Shown here one piece after another: positions 7,966 to 17,292 of a DNA stretch of 17,994 nucleotides. Under the pieces are notes generated by a model. That model saw nothing but the letters and a program-made list of their open reading frames with translations. It was not told where the DNA came from and searched no databases. Positions within the stretch are counted from its first letter, which is position 1, and each line of letters starts with the position of its first letter. The translations under genes were made by a program, and so were the position numbers. Source of the DNA: Arsenophonus sp052174495 (lineage in GTDB: Bacteria > Pseudomonadota > Gammaproteobacteria > Enterobacterales > Enterobacteriaceae); NCBI GenBank assembly GCA_052174495.1, contig JBQMRR010000091.1, positions 1 through 17,994 on the forward strand. Reading direction: 5' to 3'.

Positions 7966-9480
7966 TATGGATGTTTCATTATTAGAATGGAGAATATCTA
8001 AGATTAATCTTAGGTAGAAGCTTAATTCTATTCGTAAATATACTAACAACAATGTTGATAAAAATAATGAAGAACAAATTAATCGTTAATTTAAAAATAA
8101 ATTTAGAGCGTATTATTAATTCTACTCTAATGCATCGATTACAGCAGAATATTCAAGTTTTTTTCAAAAGGATACTGGAGTTTGTAGTTATCTTAACCAT
8201 TAAGTTATAGATGCAGAAAATTGGATATTTTATTTTAAAAACTATGATGAGCTAATTGAAAAAAAGTTATTAACAACTTATGGGGTCCCTCTGAGTGCCT
8301 TAATGCGTTTAAAAGTTTGATTAAAATAGCATGCTTGATGCATAATATTGGTAACTAACCTTTTAAATTATTTTGATTAAATTGCAATTAAGAATTGTTT
8401 TTAATATTACTTAACGATAAACTTATTTTAATAAAATTAAAAATTATAGATTAATACTAAATTAATTTTATATAGTTAAAAATAAATTTAACAAGGATTT
8501 CCTCTGTTGCTAATTACATAAAATCTTTGTTGAAAGTAATCCTCAGAGGGTTTAAAATGATCTATCAATCATTAAAAATTGAATTTCACTTATGTAGAAA
8601 TGAGTTATTAGCAAATCTAGTATATGATAGTTAGGTTATGCTCTTCATGCTTTGTAAATCTGTTCTTCATTGTTAAATTTAGCATTATCTACCCCTAGAG
8701 TCAGCAAATTAACTTCAATTAGCTGGTTCAAGATTTTCTAAGTAAACAGAAGTAGCTTAAATACCATAAAAGAATTATTTTTTTCAATTTATACTTCTTT
8801 ACGCATCAGCTTCGAAGCCTCATTGCTAAAAAGTCGATTTAATTGTATTCATCGTTATTATTGATGCCAATGCGTTAATAGGAAGCTATAGAATACTAGC
8901 CGTTGTCCTCGCTTTTTTTACAGTTTCTTAATCCTTGAAAGATAAGATGAAAACCTTACCAACAAAATATGGAAGGTTTTTATTAGCGGCATCATCCCGG
9001 CTTCTTCTGGGTAAATCTACTGCAACTCACCTTTTTAATTTTCAGTTACGTTCCTTTAGGAACGGTAACGAATGTATTAGATATTTTATCTACCTAATAA
9101 CATTGGTGCTATGCGCTCAGGAATATCTTTATCCATTATATTAAAAACCAAGATTACCGTCTTTTACAGTAAGTTTAGGATATGCAGTTAAGCCGCGCTT
9201 GCAATTCATTAAGAAGTTCAGTTCAATTCATTTCTAATTTATGATAGCTCTCTTCGAGAGCAATTAGCTCCTTACATCCATGCAGCGTCAGCTAATAATG
9301 ATCGGCAGGCTAAAAAACGATCAGATTCCTTGATAGAGCGGCCATTATGCTTCCGCCAAAAATAAACGTAACGCATATCGCTTAAGTCATCAATCTAGTA
9401 TTATCTATGCTCTTTAAGTCATTCCCATTTCAGTATTCTGATGAATACTAGCAAAGAGAGATCATGTACTTTTTTATAAA
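7966..9480 (+). pseudogene. dgt: Eroded dgt (deoxyguanosine triphosphate triphosphohydrolase)
   Basis: Dead gene for the HD-domain enzyme that splits dGTP into deoxyguanosine and tripolyphosphate. At 8106-8162 the plus strand reads ERIINSTLMHRLQQNIQVF, against GRIINSPAIRRLQQKTQVF in E. coli. A second block around 8310-8364 reads S-L-I-K-I-A-C-L-M-H-N-I-G-N, a stop, then P-F (E. coli SIVEMSCLMHDIGNPPF). The metal-binding HD pair is thus H-N (8341-8346), and the first Pro is a stop. Between them D-E-L-I-E-K-K-L-L-T-T-Y-G fits the KELKLLEAYG region. Weaker matches continue to about 9400 (K-K-R then I-E near 9310-9345). The distance from the probable start to 9480 equals the 505-codon family length. 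It is divergent from mtnN as in E. coli. The 3' end is an estimate. Confidence 0.8.
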
Positions 9481-9889
9481 AAATCTCCCACAAAGCTTTA
9501 GTGAAAATTATCGCTGAATTATAACTTCTGTCTTCCAGTTACAGGAATAGTAGCAACTATTTGATGTTTTGTGCTATTCGAATAATATAGTAGTAATAAG
9601 TTTCTGAAGGATATCTCGTTGCCGCTGCGATTTTCTGACCTTATGCATTTTAATCTCAACATCGCCAATAACAATTTATTTGGTTCGTTGTAGCACATGA
9701 CGGTTATAAATGACGGATAACACTCCGTATATAAGTTAACGTTGATCATCTTTTCAGAGAATCTATTAAAGCTCTATCTAAATAGAGGTGCTATAAGTTT
9801 CCTAGTAATATTACGGATGCGTTCATGCAAGCGATCAAGGTAATATCTGGTTTCGCGGATACCTATAGGCTAAACTTTTATGGCATATA
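9481..9889. other. Unassigned eroded DNA downstream of dgt
   Basis: In E. coli degP would follow dgt, but I could not align DegP motifs such as G-N-S-G-G here. A 76-codon minus-strand frame (9519-9749) has no resemblance to a protein I know and no ribosome binding site. No RNA gene was seen. Confidence 0.35.
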
Positions 9890-10921
9890 ATCTTTTTGAT
9901 ATTAAAATAATTTATTAAATTAATCAGCAGGATACGCAAAATTTTAAAAATCCTATATACCAAGAATAAGGATAACTTATTTTAAAAAGTTTTTAGGCTA
10001 GATAATTCAGTAAAATAAAACGATTTTACACCATGGAAGAATCTATTCAGCCATTCCTTTAATCGGCTAATATAATTTCATATTTTAAAATATGAAATTC
10101 CTTACCAATAACTTTATAGTGATCTATCCTTATTAGGCGATAGTGACTAATTTTTATATTCACTGGCAAAAGGTTTCATACTATTTAACTCCATTCGAGC
10201 TAAAGATGGACTCTTTATCGATGATAAGCTCAAAAACAGCCAATATACTCTGCATTAAGCTCTTCAAGAGAATTTCATCGCTCATGTAACCTTGTTGATA
10301 TAAGAACAAGCAATTCGTTCTTTCTTTTTTATCTCTTTATCTTCCACATTTTACACTTTCCCTATGTAGAATATAAGGCTTTTATTTAAAGAATTCAGAA
10401 AAAATATTTCATTAACTTTAGCAATACTATTTAATGCATTTAAGTTGACTATTGTTACTGAAGCAAGAAAGCAGGACGCCATCTAAATGCTGTTTTAAAT
10501 CAATGCCTGTTTATTTTTCTGACTTCTATAAAGTTAAACTATTTAACATATATCGCAGATAACTAAACCATTTACCCTTGTGATGTAGTTTCGCCAATAG
10601 ACTTCCGGTAAGATTGTTAAATATTTTCTTGGAATTAGGGGATTTTGCAATGATATAGCTGTAAACCTAATAAATGCTTTCCAATGGATAACATATTTAT
10701 TGCGACAATATGAATAGGATAAAAGTATATTAAGTTGCTTCAATGGATAAATTGATATTATATGATAAATTATCGACGAACCATTTAATAAGACGCAGCT
10801 TTATGTTAGGAGAGGGGGTAAGGAAAACGTTTCTTTGATCTTCATGATTCTTTTTCATGATAATTGCTATAATAAAATTATTTTTTATAAAAAAGAGATT
10901 TTTAGCAACAATAGTTGCTAA
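9890..10921 (-). mobile_element. Dead IS1595/ISXO2-like insertion sequence (copy A)
   Basis: The minus strand holds a decayed transposase gene, most of which matches copy B (13950-14840) base for base with scattered changes. In gene order: a zinc-ribbon-like N-terminus near 10640-10740; G-I-D-L-K with the RWRH segment (R-W-R) near 10460-10510, typical of the helix region of this family; and a DDE-domain remnant with I-V-E/K-V-x-E near 10400-10430. Y-I-S-R-L-K-E-W-L-N-R-F at about 10045-10080 precedes H-G-V, like the family C-terminus (N-x-Y-x-S-R-L-K-x-W-x-x-R-F-x-G-V-A). Stops and frameshifts are abundant, so it cannot move on its own. The outer 5' end lies near an 8-bp hairpin (10902-10909/10914-10921). 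The 3' end is an estimate. The family name rests on the C-terminal and helix motifs recalled from memory. Confidence 0.7.
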
Positions 10922-13809
10922 CTATAGCCGAAATAGATAAGAAAGGTGACTCGTATGACTACAAAAGGTATTAGTGGAAAGATTAAGCGTCAAATATCAT
11001 TTATTGCACATCTGAACGTGTTAAAATTGATAGTATTTTATACTCTTCGCACAATTAATTTCAGCAACCAACGTACCGACATGAAGATGCTGGAAGATGC
11101 TGATAAGCCTAAATTTAACTTTTCCAGAATATCCTTATAAGCGGATTTTTTGCATTTCAGTATCATATAGCCACCCATGATAACTCTGATCTAATCAATA
11201 TAAGGATATCGAAAGACGTACGAGCCACAAATAGGTGCAGTTAATTTAATACTCTCTATCATCTCGGGTATGTCTCTGTTATCAGTAGGTTAAGATTTTA
11301 TGATAAGGCAGTAACTATAATAACTTCAAGTCGCTATCTGCACGTTATAGACCTACTTCTGGCAAAAGTTGAGTAGGAAAATGATTTTTTTTGTAGTTAA
11401 CTTTTAATTAGGCACTGTATAATGGGTATGTCAGGGATTAAATACTTATTAAGTGTTGTGCATTGATAATGATAATAGTAAAGTTAATTAACTTAATCAG
11501 AATGGAATTAAGATGATGTTTAATAGTTTTAGTAGCGATTACGCTTCTGAAACAAGCCTAAGGTGGCTATCCTATCGTAATACAAATTAAAAATTTTAAA
11601 AATGTGCGGCGTACGGAAAGATAATTAATAAGTCTATCTTTATTTTAGTCTGAAATATTTTGAACGTTTCCTCAACTTATAGCTAACGTTAATAGAATTG
11701 GTGAATGAAATATGGAGTCGTTGATTAATTATCGTTTCTAGCTTTCTTTAATTTTTACTACTATGATCGCCTAAACAACATAAAAGATGCGCTTAGCCTT
11801 GAAAATTAAAATTGAATTATTAAATACACCCCCATATCGCCAATGACGCTCTTAAGCTTTGAAAGAAAAAGTAGTGATGAGTATTTAGTTTTCTAAAATT
11901 GTATTTCCATATAATATTATGTACACGGTTAATAAGATAATAATAAGTAGGACGTTATGCTAGTAATGTACTCTATTTTATCACATAGACTAATGATCTG
12001 ATGGATGGCAATACTCCGTTGGAGGATCGGGTAAAAAATTAAGTTATCGGAAATCAATATTGCGCAGTAGAAGCATCAGGTACTAGAGATGATTGCTAAA
12101 ATTTACTTGCCATGGCAGCTTTTATAATCTAGATGGAAAATTTATTGAACTAGTTCTATATAAATAGGTTACTTAGGTACTAGTAACCCTTTTAGGGCAT
12201 ATTCGTTGCAATATCGCAACAGCTTTCAGCGGTATAAATTCAAAAATAGGATTAGGGACGGTATGAAAATACTGGTAAGCGGTATTTATGACGGTGATGT
12301 TAAATAAAAATAGCCTGCCAGATTTAAAAGTAACATGAGTAGTCCTAAAGCTGTTTTGGTTAGTTTTTTGGCTAAATATAATCCCAGAAATCTGTGTATT
12401 AGACATAGGCTTTGTTTAGCGACGAGAGGTTTTGCTGCTAAAGCTGAGTAAACTAGATGCATTGGCAGTGATGTAATTTGAGAACTATTTACAAGCAAGC
12501 GTTAATCAGAGGTAACAAGGATAAGTTGTGTAGTGTTATTAAAGTCTTAGTTATCGTAAGGAGGTGTAGCTGAGGTGCTCTTTTGCTAGGCCATATGACT
12601 TATTTTTCGATATAAGCTTAAATAACCTGGATGAATAAATTCTCATCTGCAGATCATATCAGTAACAACTTCTACGGCGATAATCCGATATTGGAAGTTG
12701 AGCGGTAGGCTATCGTGCAGTCTCAATATGGAGACTGATGCGGATGGTCTAGATATTTTTGTATCTAGAGTAGCAGTTATCGTCATTTATATTGCAGTAT
12801 GATATTCAGTTAGATTGCTAGCAATAACGGCACGTTCTAATAGGACAAGTATTAGCGTAGAGAGTCTCAGTATAACAGAAAAAAGTAGGTATAAGTTTCT
12901 CTACATCCTAGTTTGTTAAGGAATCGTTGCAATATCCTTTCTGGATAAACTAATTGATATAGATATTATATTTTACTGGTTATAATGATGTAACTATCAG
13001 TCCCACTCGAACTGAAAAAGACATCTGTGTCTTCTAGTCTAGAGCTAGTAGTAAAACTAGACTGAGGATGATTTATAGGATGCAACTAATGTTGCTCATT
13101 GCTAACAATATTTGACAGTTTTAATGATATTAATGCCACTATAACGCCTCATATAGTTCGAAGTTCAATCGTAATTCGTACTTTAATTAAACTTTAGATT
13201 GATATAGAGTGTCGATAACTACATTAAAGGATCTCTTGGTATTTCAGTGAAAAATTTTTGCAGTAGTAAAAACATCATTGCGCAATGAGTATAGATTAAG
13301 TTATTTGAAATTTCTGATCAGGTTAAGTTGGAATTAGATCCGGGTCAACAAATGATAAATAGTAGTCCATATATAGTAAGACGACAGTATCGAAGAGATG
13401 ATCGTTTGTTCTTTTTGGTAGAAAATGGATGCCAGTAACATGGATAAAATCATGAATAATTTATAAACCTATCTAGCATAAAAAGTTCCTAGAAATTGGT
13501 ATTTAAACCAATGATAGCACATTAGAATCAGATTGCGCGTTATAAGATGTCATTGACTCTACAACAGAAAATTTTATGTTAGGTAATCTTGTTTTGCCGC
13601 GATATGCAGGTGATAGTCTTCATCCGTCCGGATGCCAGTAATAATTGGATAAGTATCGGTAAAATTTCGTATAAACTTTGCCTACCTATGATAAGGATGT
13701 ATTAGATGATGAGTATAAAAATATTTTGAATTATCGATTGAATAGATAAAAAGTTAGGTATCGCTAGTCAAGATTTATCGATGAGTTTTGGTGTGAAGTA
13801 CTAAGATTA
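10922..13809. other. About 2.9 kb of unassigned eroded DNA between two IS copies
   Basis: There is no intact gene here. Several stretches are less AT-rich and read coherently for 15-40 codons, as dead genes do. On the plus strand these are 11511-11589 (starts M-M-F-N-S-F-S-S-D-Y, 25 codons to a stop), about 12000-12160, 12640-12780 (N-F-Y-G-D-N-P-I-L-E-V-E), 13300-13440 (V-K-L-E-L-D-P-G-Q-Q, then R-R-Q-Y-R-R-D-D-R-L) and 13680-13810. On the minus strand, 12286-12498 contains a hydrophobic segment. I could not assign any of them to a family. The small open frames at 10946-11140 and 12173-12406 show no ribosome binding site that convinces me. Confidence 0.45.
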
Positions 13810-13949
13810 AAAGGTTGTGATATTTAGCTGCTACGGTATTCTGTTCTTTACATAGACGCGGTCAATGATTGATCCAAATAGCAGCTATCTTAGTAAAGAT
13901 GTCTTGTAGAAATCCATTTTACTGCATGAAGGATTTTTATTATAAAAGT
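13810..13949 (-). pseudogene. IS481-family transposase fragment (copy B, central part)
   Basis: The minus strand at about 13905-13932 reads L-H-A-V-K-W-I-S and then, slightly lower, Y-stop-D. This matches GIDHATEWI followed by the Y-K-x-K-T-A-A segment of copy A (5970-6640). It is short and decayed. It fits as the continuation of the N-terminal fragment at 14845-15066 if copy B of the IS1595-like element inserted between them. Confidence 0.45.
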
Positions 13950-14840
13950 TTCTATAGAAAAGCAAGTACTCGTTTAGATTAAAAGATTTTTTTTATTTTT
14001 TGCTAATATAAATCTATATTTTTTTCATTAATTAGCTCAGTGATAATCTATCGAATCATGTCAATTTATATATTGAAGTAACTTATTCTACTTTATGAGC
14101 TAATATTATCACAATGAATATATTTCCCAATGGGGAAATATATTAGGATTCAGTAATATTCTTGTAAAATCCTCAATAACAGAAAAAGATTTAAAAAATC
14201 TTACTAGAAGTCCTATGGTAAAACTAGATCATAAGGATAAATGCTTTAGTTATTTTAGATGTACGTTGAATAACTTGATTATACAGAAGTAAGCAAAACA
14301 AATAGGCATTGATTTAAAAGTAGGGTTTATGGCACCACTGTTTTTTTGCTTCAATGATGACATCTAATATATATGCACTAAAAGTAGTATTGTTAAAGTC
14401 GGCGAAAGTATTTTTTAAATTCTTAAAATAAAAGCGTTATAGTACATATAGGGAATCTAAAAAATGCGCTAAAGTAGGAAATAAAAGAAAAAAGGGATCG
14501 CGCTCTCAATTAGTAGAGATTAAAGGATAATGTATGTAATAAAACTTTTAAAGAGTTTAATATAGAGTGTGTGTAATTTGTTATTTATTGAGTTAATCAT
14601 TGATAAGAGTCCATATTTTCTCAGATGGAGAAAATGGTATGAAACTTTTGGCAGTGAACATGAAATTAGTCATAATCGCCTAATAAGGTTGATTAATCAG
14701 AGAATTATTGGTAAGGAATTTCACATTTAAAATATGAACAGCTATATTAGCTGGTTATAAGGGGATCCTTAAGTAGATTACATCTTGTAAGGTCGTTTAT
14801 TTACCAAATTATTTGTCCTTAAGAAGATAATTTAAAAGAA
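13950..14840 (+). mobile_element. Dead IS1595/ISXO2-like insertion sequence (copy B)
   Basis: This copy is in opposite orientation to copy A and similar over nearly its whole length. In order: K-Q-L/V-T relic near 14080; F-R-C with N-N-L near 14255-14275 (family zinc ribbon and TFNNLTG); A-K-Q-I-G-I-D-L-K at 14295-14322; W-H-H near 14330-14340 (family RWRHRF); I-V-E-V-G-E-S near 14390-14410 (family IVEADES, with the Asp of the DDE triad changed to Gly); and K-K-G-S-R-S-Q-L. Then come W-Y-E-T-F-G-S-E-H-E-I-S-H at about 14631-14670 (family S-D-G-x-x-x-Y with x-H), F-H-I-stop-N-M-N-S-Y-I-S at 14716-14748, and Y-L-P-N-Y-L-S at about 14798-14820 (family YLPNYLSWRR). Multiple stops and frameshifts show it is inactive. 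No coding potential remains. Confidence 0.78.
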
Positions 14841-14844
14841 TAAT

Positions 14845-15066
14845 AATTAAAATATAGACGTAGCTACAAATTGCTCTGCAAGTAAAACAATAACTCTTTT
14901 CCAACATAGGAAAACTATCAACATCATCTCGCTTTACTCTTTAGCAAAACTAAGTTTTAGTATGCTATACCTCTTAGAAAAGTAGACAGAACTTCTTTTA
15001 CCTGAAGAAAGCTGCAATTTTATCTCTTGCAGTTGCCTGATGATAGAGGCTCATCATCATGATGAT
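14845..15066 (-). pseudogene. IS481-family transposase fragment (copy B, N-terminal part)
   Basis: The segment 14930-15066 is a direct-strand match to 6480-6640, the N-terminal end of IS481 copy A, including the TGATGATAGA...TCATCA hairpin motif at 15038-15056. The minus strand reads S-I-I-R-Q-L-Q-E-I-K-L-Q-L-S-S-G-K-R-S-S, like the helix-turn-helix start of IS481 transposases. Beyond it the reading decays to a possible H-I-D-I region (seen as Y-V-Y-I) near 14850. It then stops abruptly where the IS1595-like copy B ends. Confidence 0.6.
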
Positions 15067-15919
15067 TTCTCTCAATTATACTTATAAGTAGTCATCTTGC
15101 CATAAATATAGGAGTCCGATAAGAATTTATGTAATGGGTCTAGACAAAGAATATTAAATAGAAGTTTTATAGTACTCATCATTTTATTAAAGATTTAGCT
15201 GAATTTATATTGGAAGTTTTAATATCGCTTTATTAGAAGATAAAGGTGATGATGATGCTATTTTGTAGGATAGCAAGTTGTTGCCTATAAATATGTATTT
15301 ATGCATCTGAAAGTTGAATAACTAGAATTATAAGATTATGAAATCATTAGGGGTTTACTAAAATATATCATATTTAATAATAATATTATTCAGTAATTTA
15401 CTTATTACTTGTTAGCATAATTAGCACAAATAATATTTTATTGAAATACCTATACTTAATGGATTATTAAATAAATATTATTTATCTTATAAAGAAAGCA
15501 TTTTAAATGTCCACTATTAATAATATAATAAAATATATTAGAATTTTTTCTTATTTAGTTCACTTTATCTAAGGATAAAGTAGTGGTATGACAAATCATT
15601 ATCCTTATCAAGAATATCGAAATTTACGGTGAAATTAAATAATATTATATAACTATATTAAATAATGAAATAAGCATTATTTAAATATATAGATTATAAA
15701 GTATAGTAAGTAATACTTAATGCTAAGGATTTTAATTGAACATATATTATAATTTGTTAAGTAAAACATTTTGAATTTTAAAAAATTATAATATAAATAA
15801 TTATTTTAATATAATTAAACTTATTTATAAAATTATAATAATTTATTTTATTTTAAGAATTTATTTCTGTTTCTATTTATAGTTTTAATATAAAACTAAA
15901 TATTAATTTAATAGTATAT
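15067..15919. other. Very AT-rich unassigned DNA upstream of rlmD
   Basis: The stretch 15350-15950 is almost only A and T. In E. coli barA lies here on the minus strand, but I could not align BarA. One coherent plus-strand stretch at about 15188-15300 reads D-L-A-E-F-I-L-E-V-L-I-S-L and, after a +1 shift, E-D-K-G-D-D-D-A-I-L. I do not recognise it. No RNA gene was found. Confidence 0.4.
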
Positions 15920-17270
15920 AATTTATACTAATAACTTTAGTATATAATACTATCTTCCTTCTTATTAATAATAAGGGGATAGTGAACTTAATTTTCTGAC
16001 AATAAATAAGATTGTAGTTTGTTTTTTTAATAAAACAATAAATTTTTATTAGTAATTTATTTTTAGATGAGTAAATATAAATTTAATTTACGGAGAAGAA
16101 AAGGTAATTTTCAAGAAAAAATGAGAAAACGATCGAGTGATAGGCTTGATCGGCTGATAATTTTTTATCATTTTTAGCATTTGTGGTAGCTGTTAACAAC
16201 AACATTTCATTTCCGAACTTTAATGTTCCGTTAAAACTAGTAGGTTAGAATATTATTTAATCTTAAACGGCAGTGCGATAAAATCATTAGTGGTATCGCC
16301 AGGCAGTTAGTATTTGCATCACCGTAAAACAAAGCCGGGTTTGCTTTTCACTACCAAACGTGCAGCTAATAGCATCGTTTACGCATGGTAAACTGGCCCC
16401 TTAACCAAAAAAGTGTTAGTGGAGCTGAATCTGTGCTGTATTACAGCCAGAAGTAAAAAATTATTAACTTCCTGTTGATGACTGTTTAAATAAATTAGTA
16501 GAAGTTAAATATTGATGTCATGTAATCTTGTTAATGTGGATAGTAATATAAGTATTATTCACGTTATCTTAAACCGTTAGTTACTGATGATTAAATATTA
16601 TTAGTTGCTTTTATCAGGCGCTATAATATCAATGTTTATTTGGTCGATAAAAGTACAAATTAGCTTAAACTTGTTAGTTTATCAAGTAATGATAGTAATC
16701 TTATCAATTTTATTGAGAACGTGAAATTGATATTTGATCTACAGATTTTTATTCAAGCAAATCCTGAAATTAATAAAAATTGTTGCTAAAGTGTTGCAAT
16801 GATGTTAGCGCTTGACTCGCAAGATAGGGTTTTAGATCTATTTTTAGCATGGTAATTTTATCTACCTACATTGTAGGTCATGTTAATTCTGTTGTTGGTG
16901 TTGAAGGTGTTGCTGAATTGGCAGTGCAAAGACGTTATAACTTTAGTTTAAGTTAATTAACTAGAATTGAGATGAGTTTTATCAAATTGATCTTAAGATT
17001 AATATAGATTATTAACTTTTGGTATAAAAAGACTTTAACAAAATTTTATTATTCCTACATTACATAAGCCGATACCTGATGATCATCATTCTACATATTA
17101 TCAAATTTAAGGCAGAATGGGTTGTTTATATTTTTTACAACCCAACGATCTTAGTGAAAGATAGTAAACAATTACTTACAGCCAGTTATCAACTTATGAG
17201 TGTCAGGATATTAGATATGTCCACGCATACTAGTAATCTGGGGTCTATGGCACTTTTTATCGTGATTTAA
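15920..17270 (+). pseudogene. rlmD: Eroded rlmD (23S rRNA m5U1939 methyltransferase, formerly rumA)
   Basis: This is a dead gene for the Fe-S RNA methylase, readable along almost its full length. F-I-S-N-L-F-L-D-E at about 16047-16073 matches FIPGLLPQE. T-E-K-K-R-stop-F-S-R follows (TEDKKQYAR; CAA became TAA). I-C-G-S-C-stop-Q-Q-H at about 16179-16205 keeps the cluster motif VCGGCQQQH. Y-R then K-R-A-A-N-S-I-V near 16296-16370 matches the YRRRAR and RKAGSSDIV regions. R-Y-L-K-P-L then Y-L-V-D near 16565-16650 matches RHTAPL and YLAPD. F-I-Q-A-N-P-E-I-N (DFIQVNAGVNQ) and D-R-V-L-D-L-F (SAM-binding motif) lie at about 16748-16845, and V-V-G-V-E-G-V near 16892. The last 43 codons (17142-17270) are open and match NPATLARDS to the C-terminus. 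relA follows after 22 bases, as in E. coli. The start is an estimate from the 433-codon family length. Confidence 0.88.
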
Positions 17271-17281
17271 GCAAAATAGGC

Positions 17282-17286
17282 AAGGA
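17282..17286 (+). promoter_or_regulatory. relA ribosome binding site
   Basis: AAGGA six bases before ATG 17293. Together with the MVAIRS start, which matches MVAVRS in E. coli RelA, it fixes the relA start. Confidence 0.8.
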
Positions 17287-17292
17287 AAGATT

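Noticed and set aside
8935..9144. 69-codon plus-strand frame with no assigned product.
   Set aside because: It lies inside the span of dead dgt, has no ribosome binding site and resembles no known protein.
10946..11140. 64-codon plus-strand frame preceded by AAGG, as a possible small protein.
   Set aside because: There is no family resemblance, it lies just outside an IS end in decaying DNA, and a frame of this length is expected by chance in the window.
12173..12498. Two overlapping minus-strand frames, one with a hydrophobic stretch, as possible small membrane proteins.
   Set aside because: Neither has a convincing ribosome binding site. They overlap in different frames and lie within eroded DNA. 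A decayed membrane-protein gene is possible but cannot be named.
14030..14110. Sequence TTAGCTCAGTGATAAT that resembles the D-arm of a tRNA.
   Set aside because: No anticodon arm, T-arm or acceptor stem follows, and the stretch aligns with the 5' part of IS1595-like copies A and C.
14117..14144. Perfect 12-bp inverted repeat with 4-nt loop, looking like a terminator or protein-binding site.
   Set aside because: Both arms align with the transposase N-terminal coding region of IS1595-like copies A and C, where the palindrome is absent. It most likely arose by chance during decay.
17079..17270. Open frame of 63 codons upstream of relA that could be a small new gene.
   Set aside because: Its C-terminal two thirds are the end of dead rlmD (D-S-K-Q-L-L to the stop), and it has no start site of its own.
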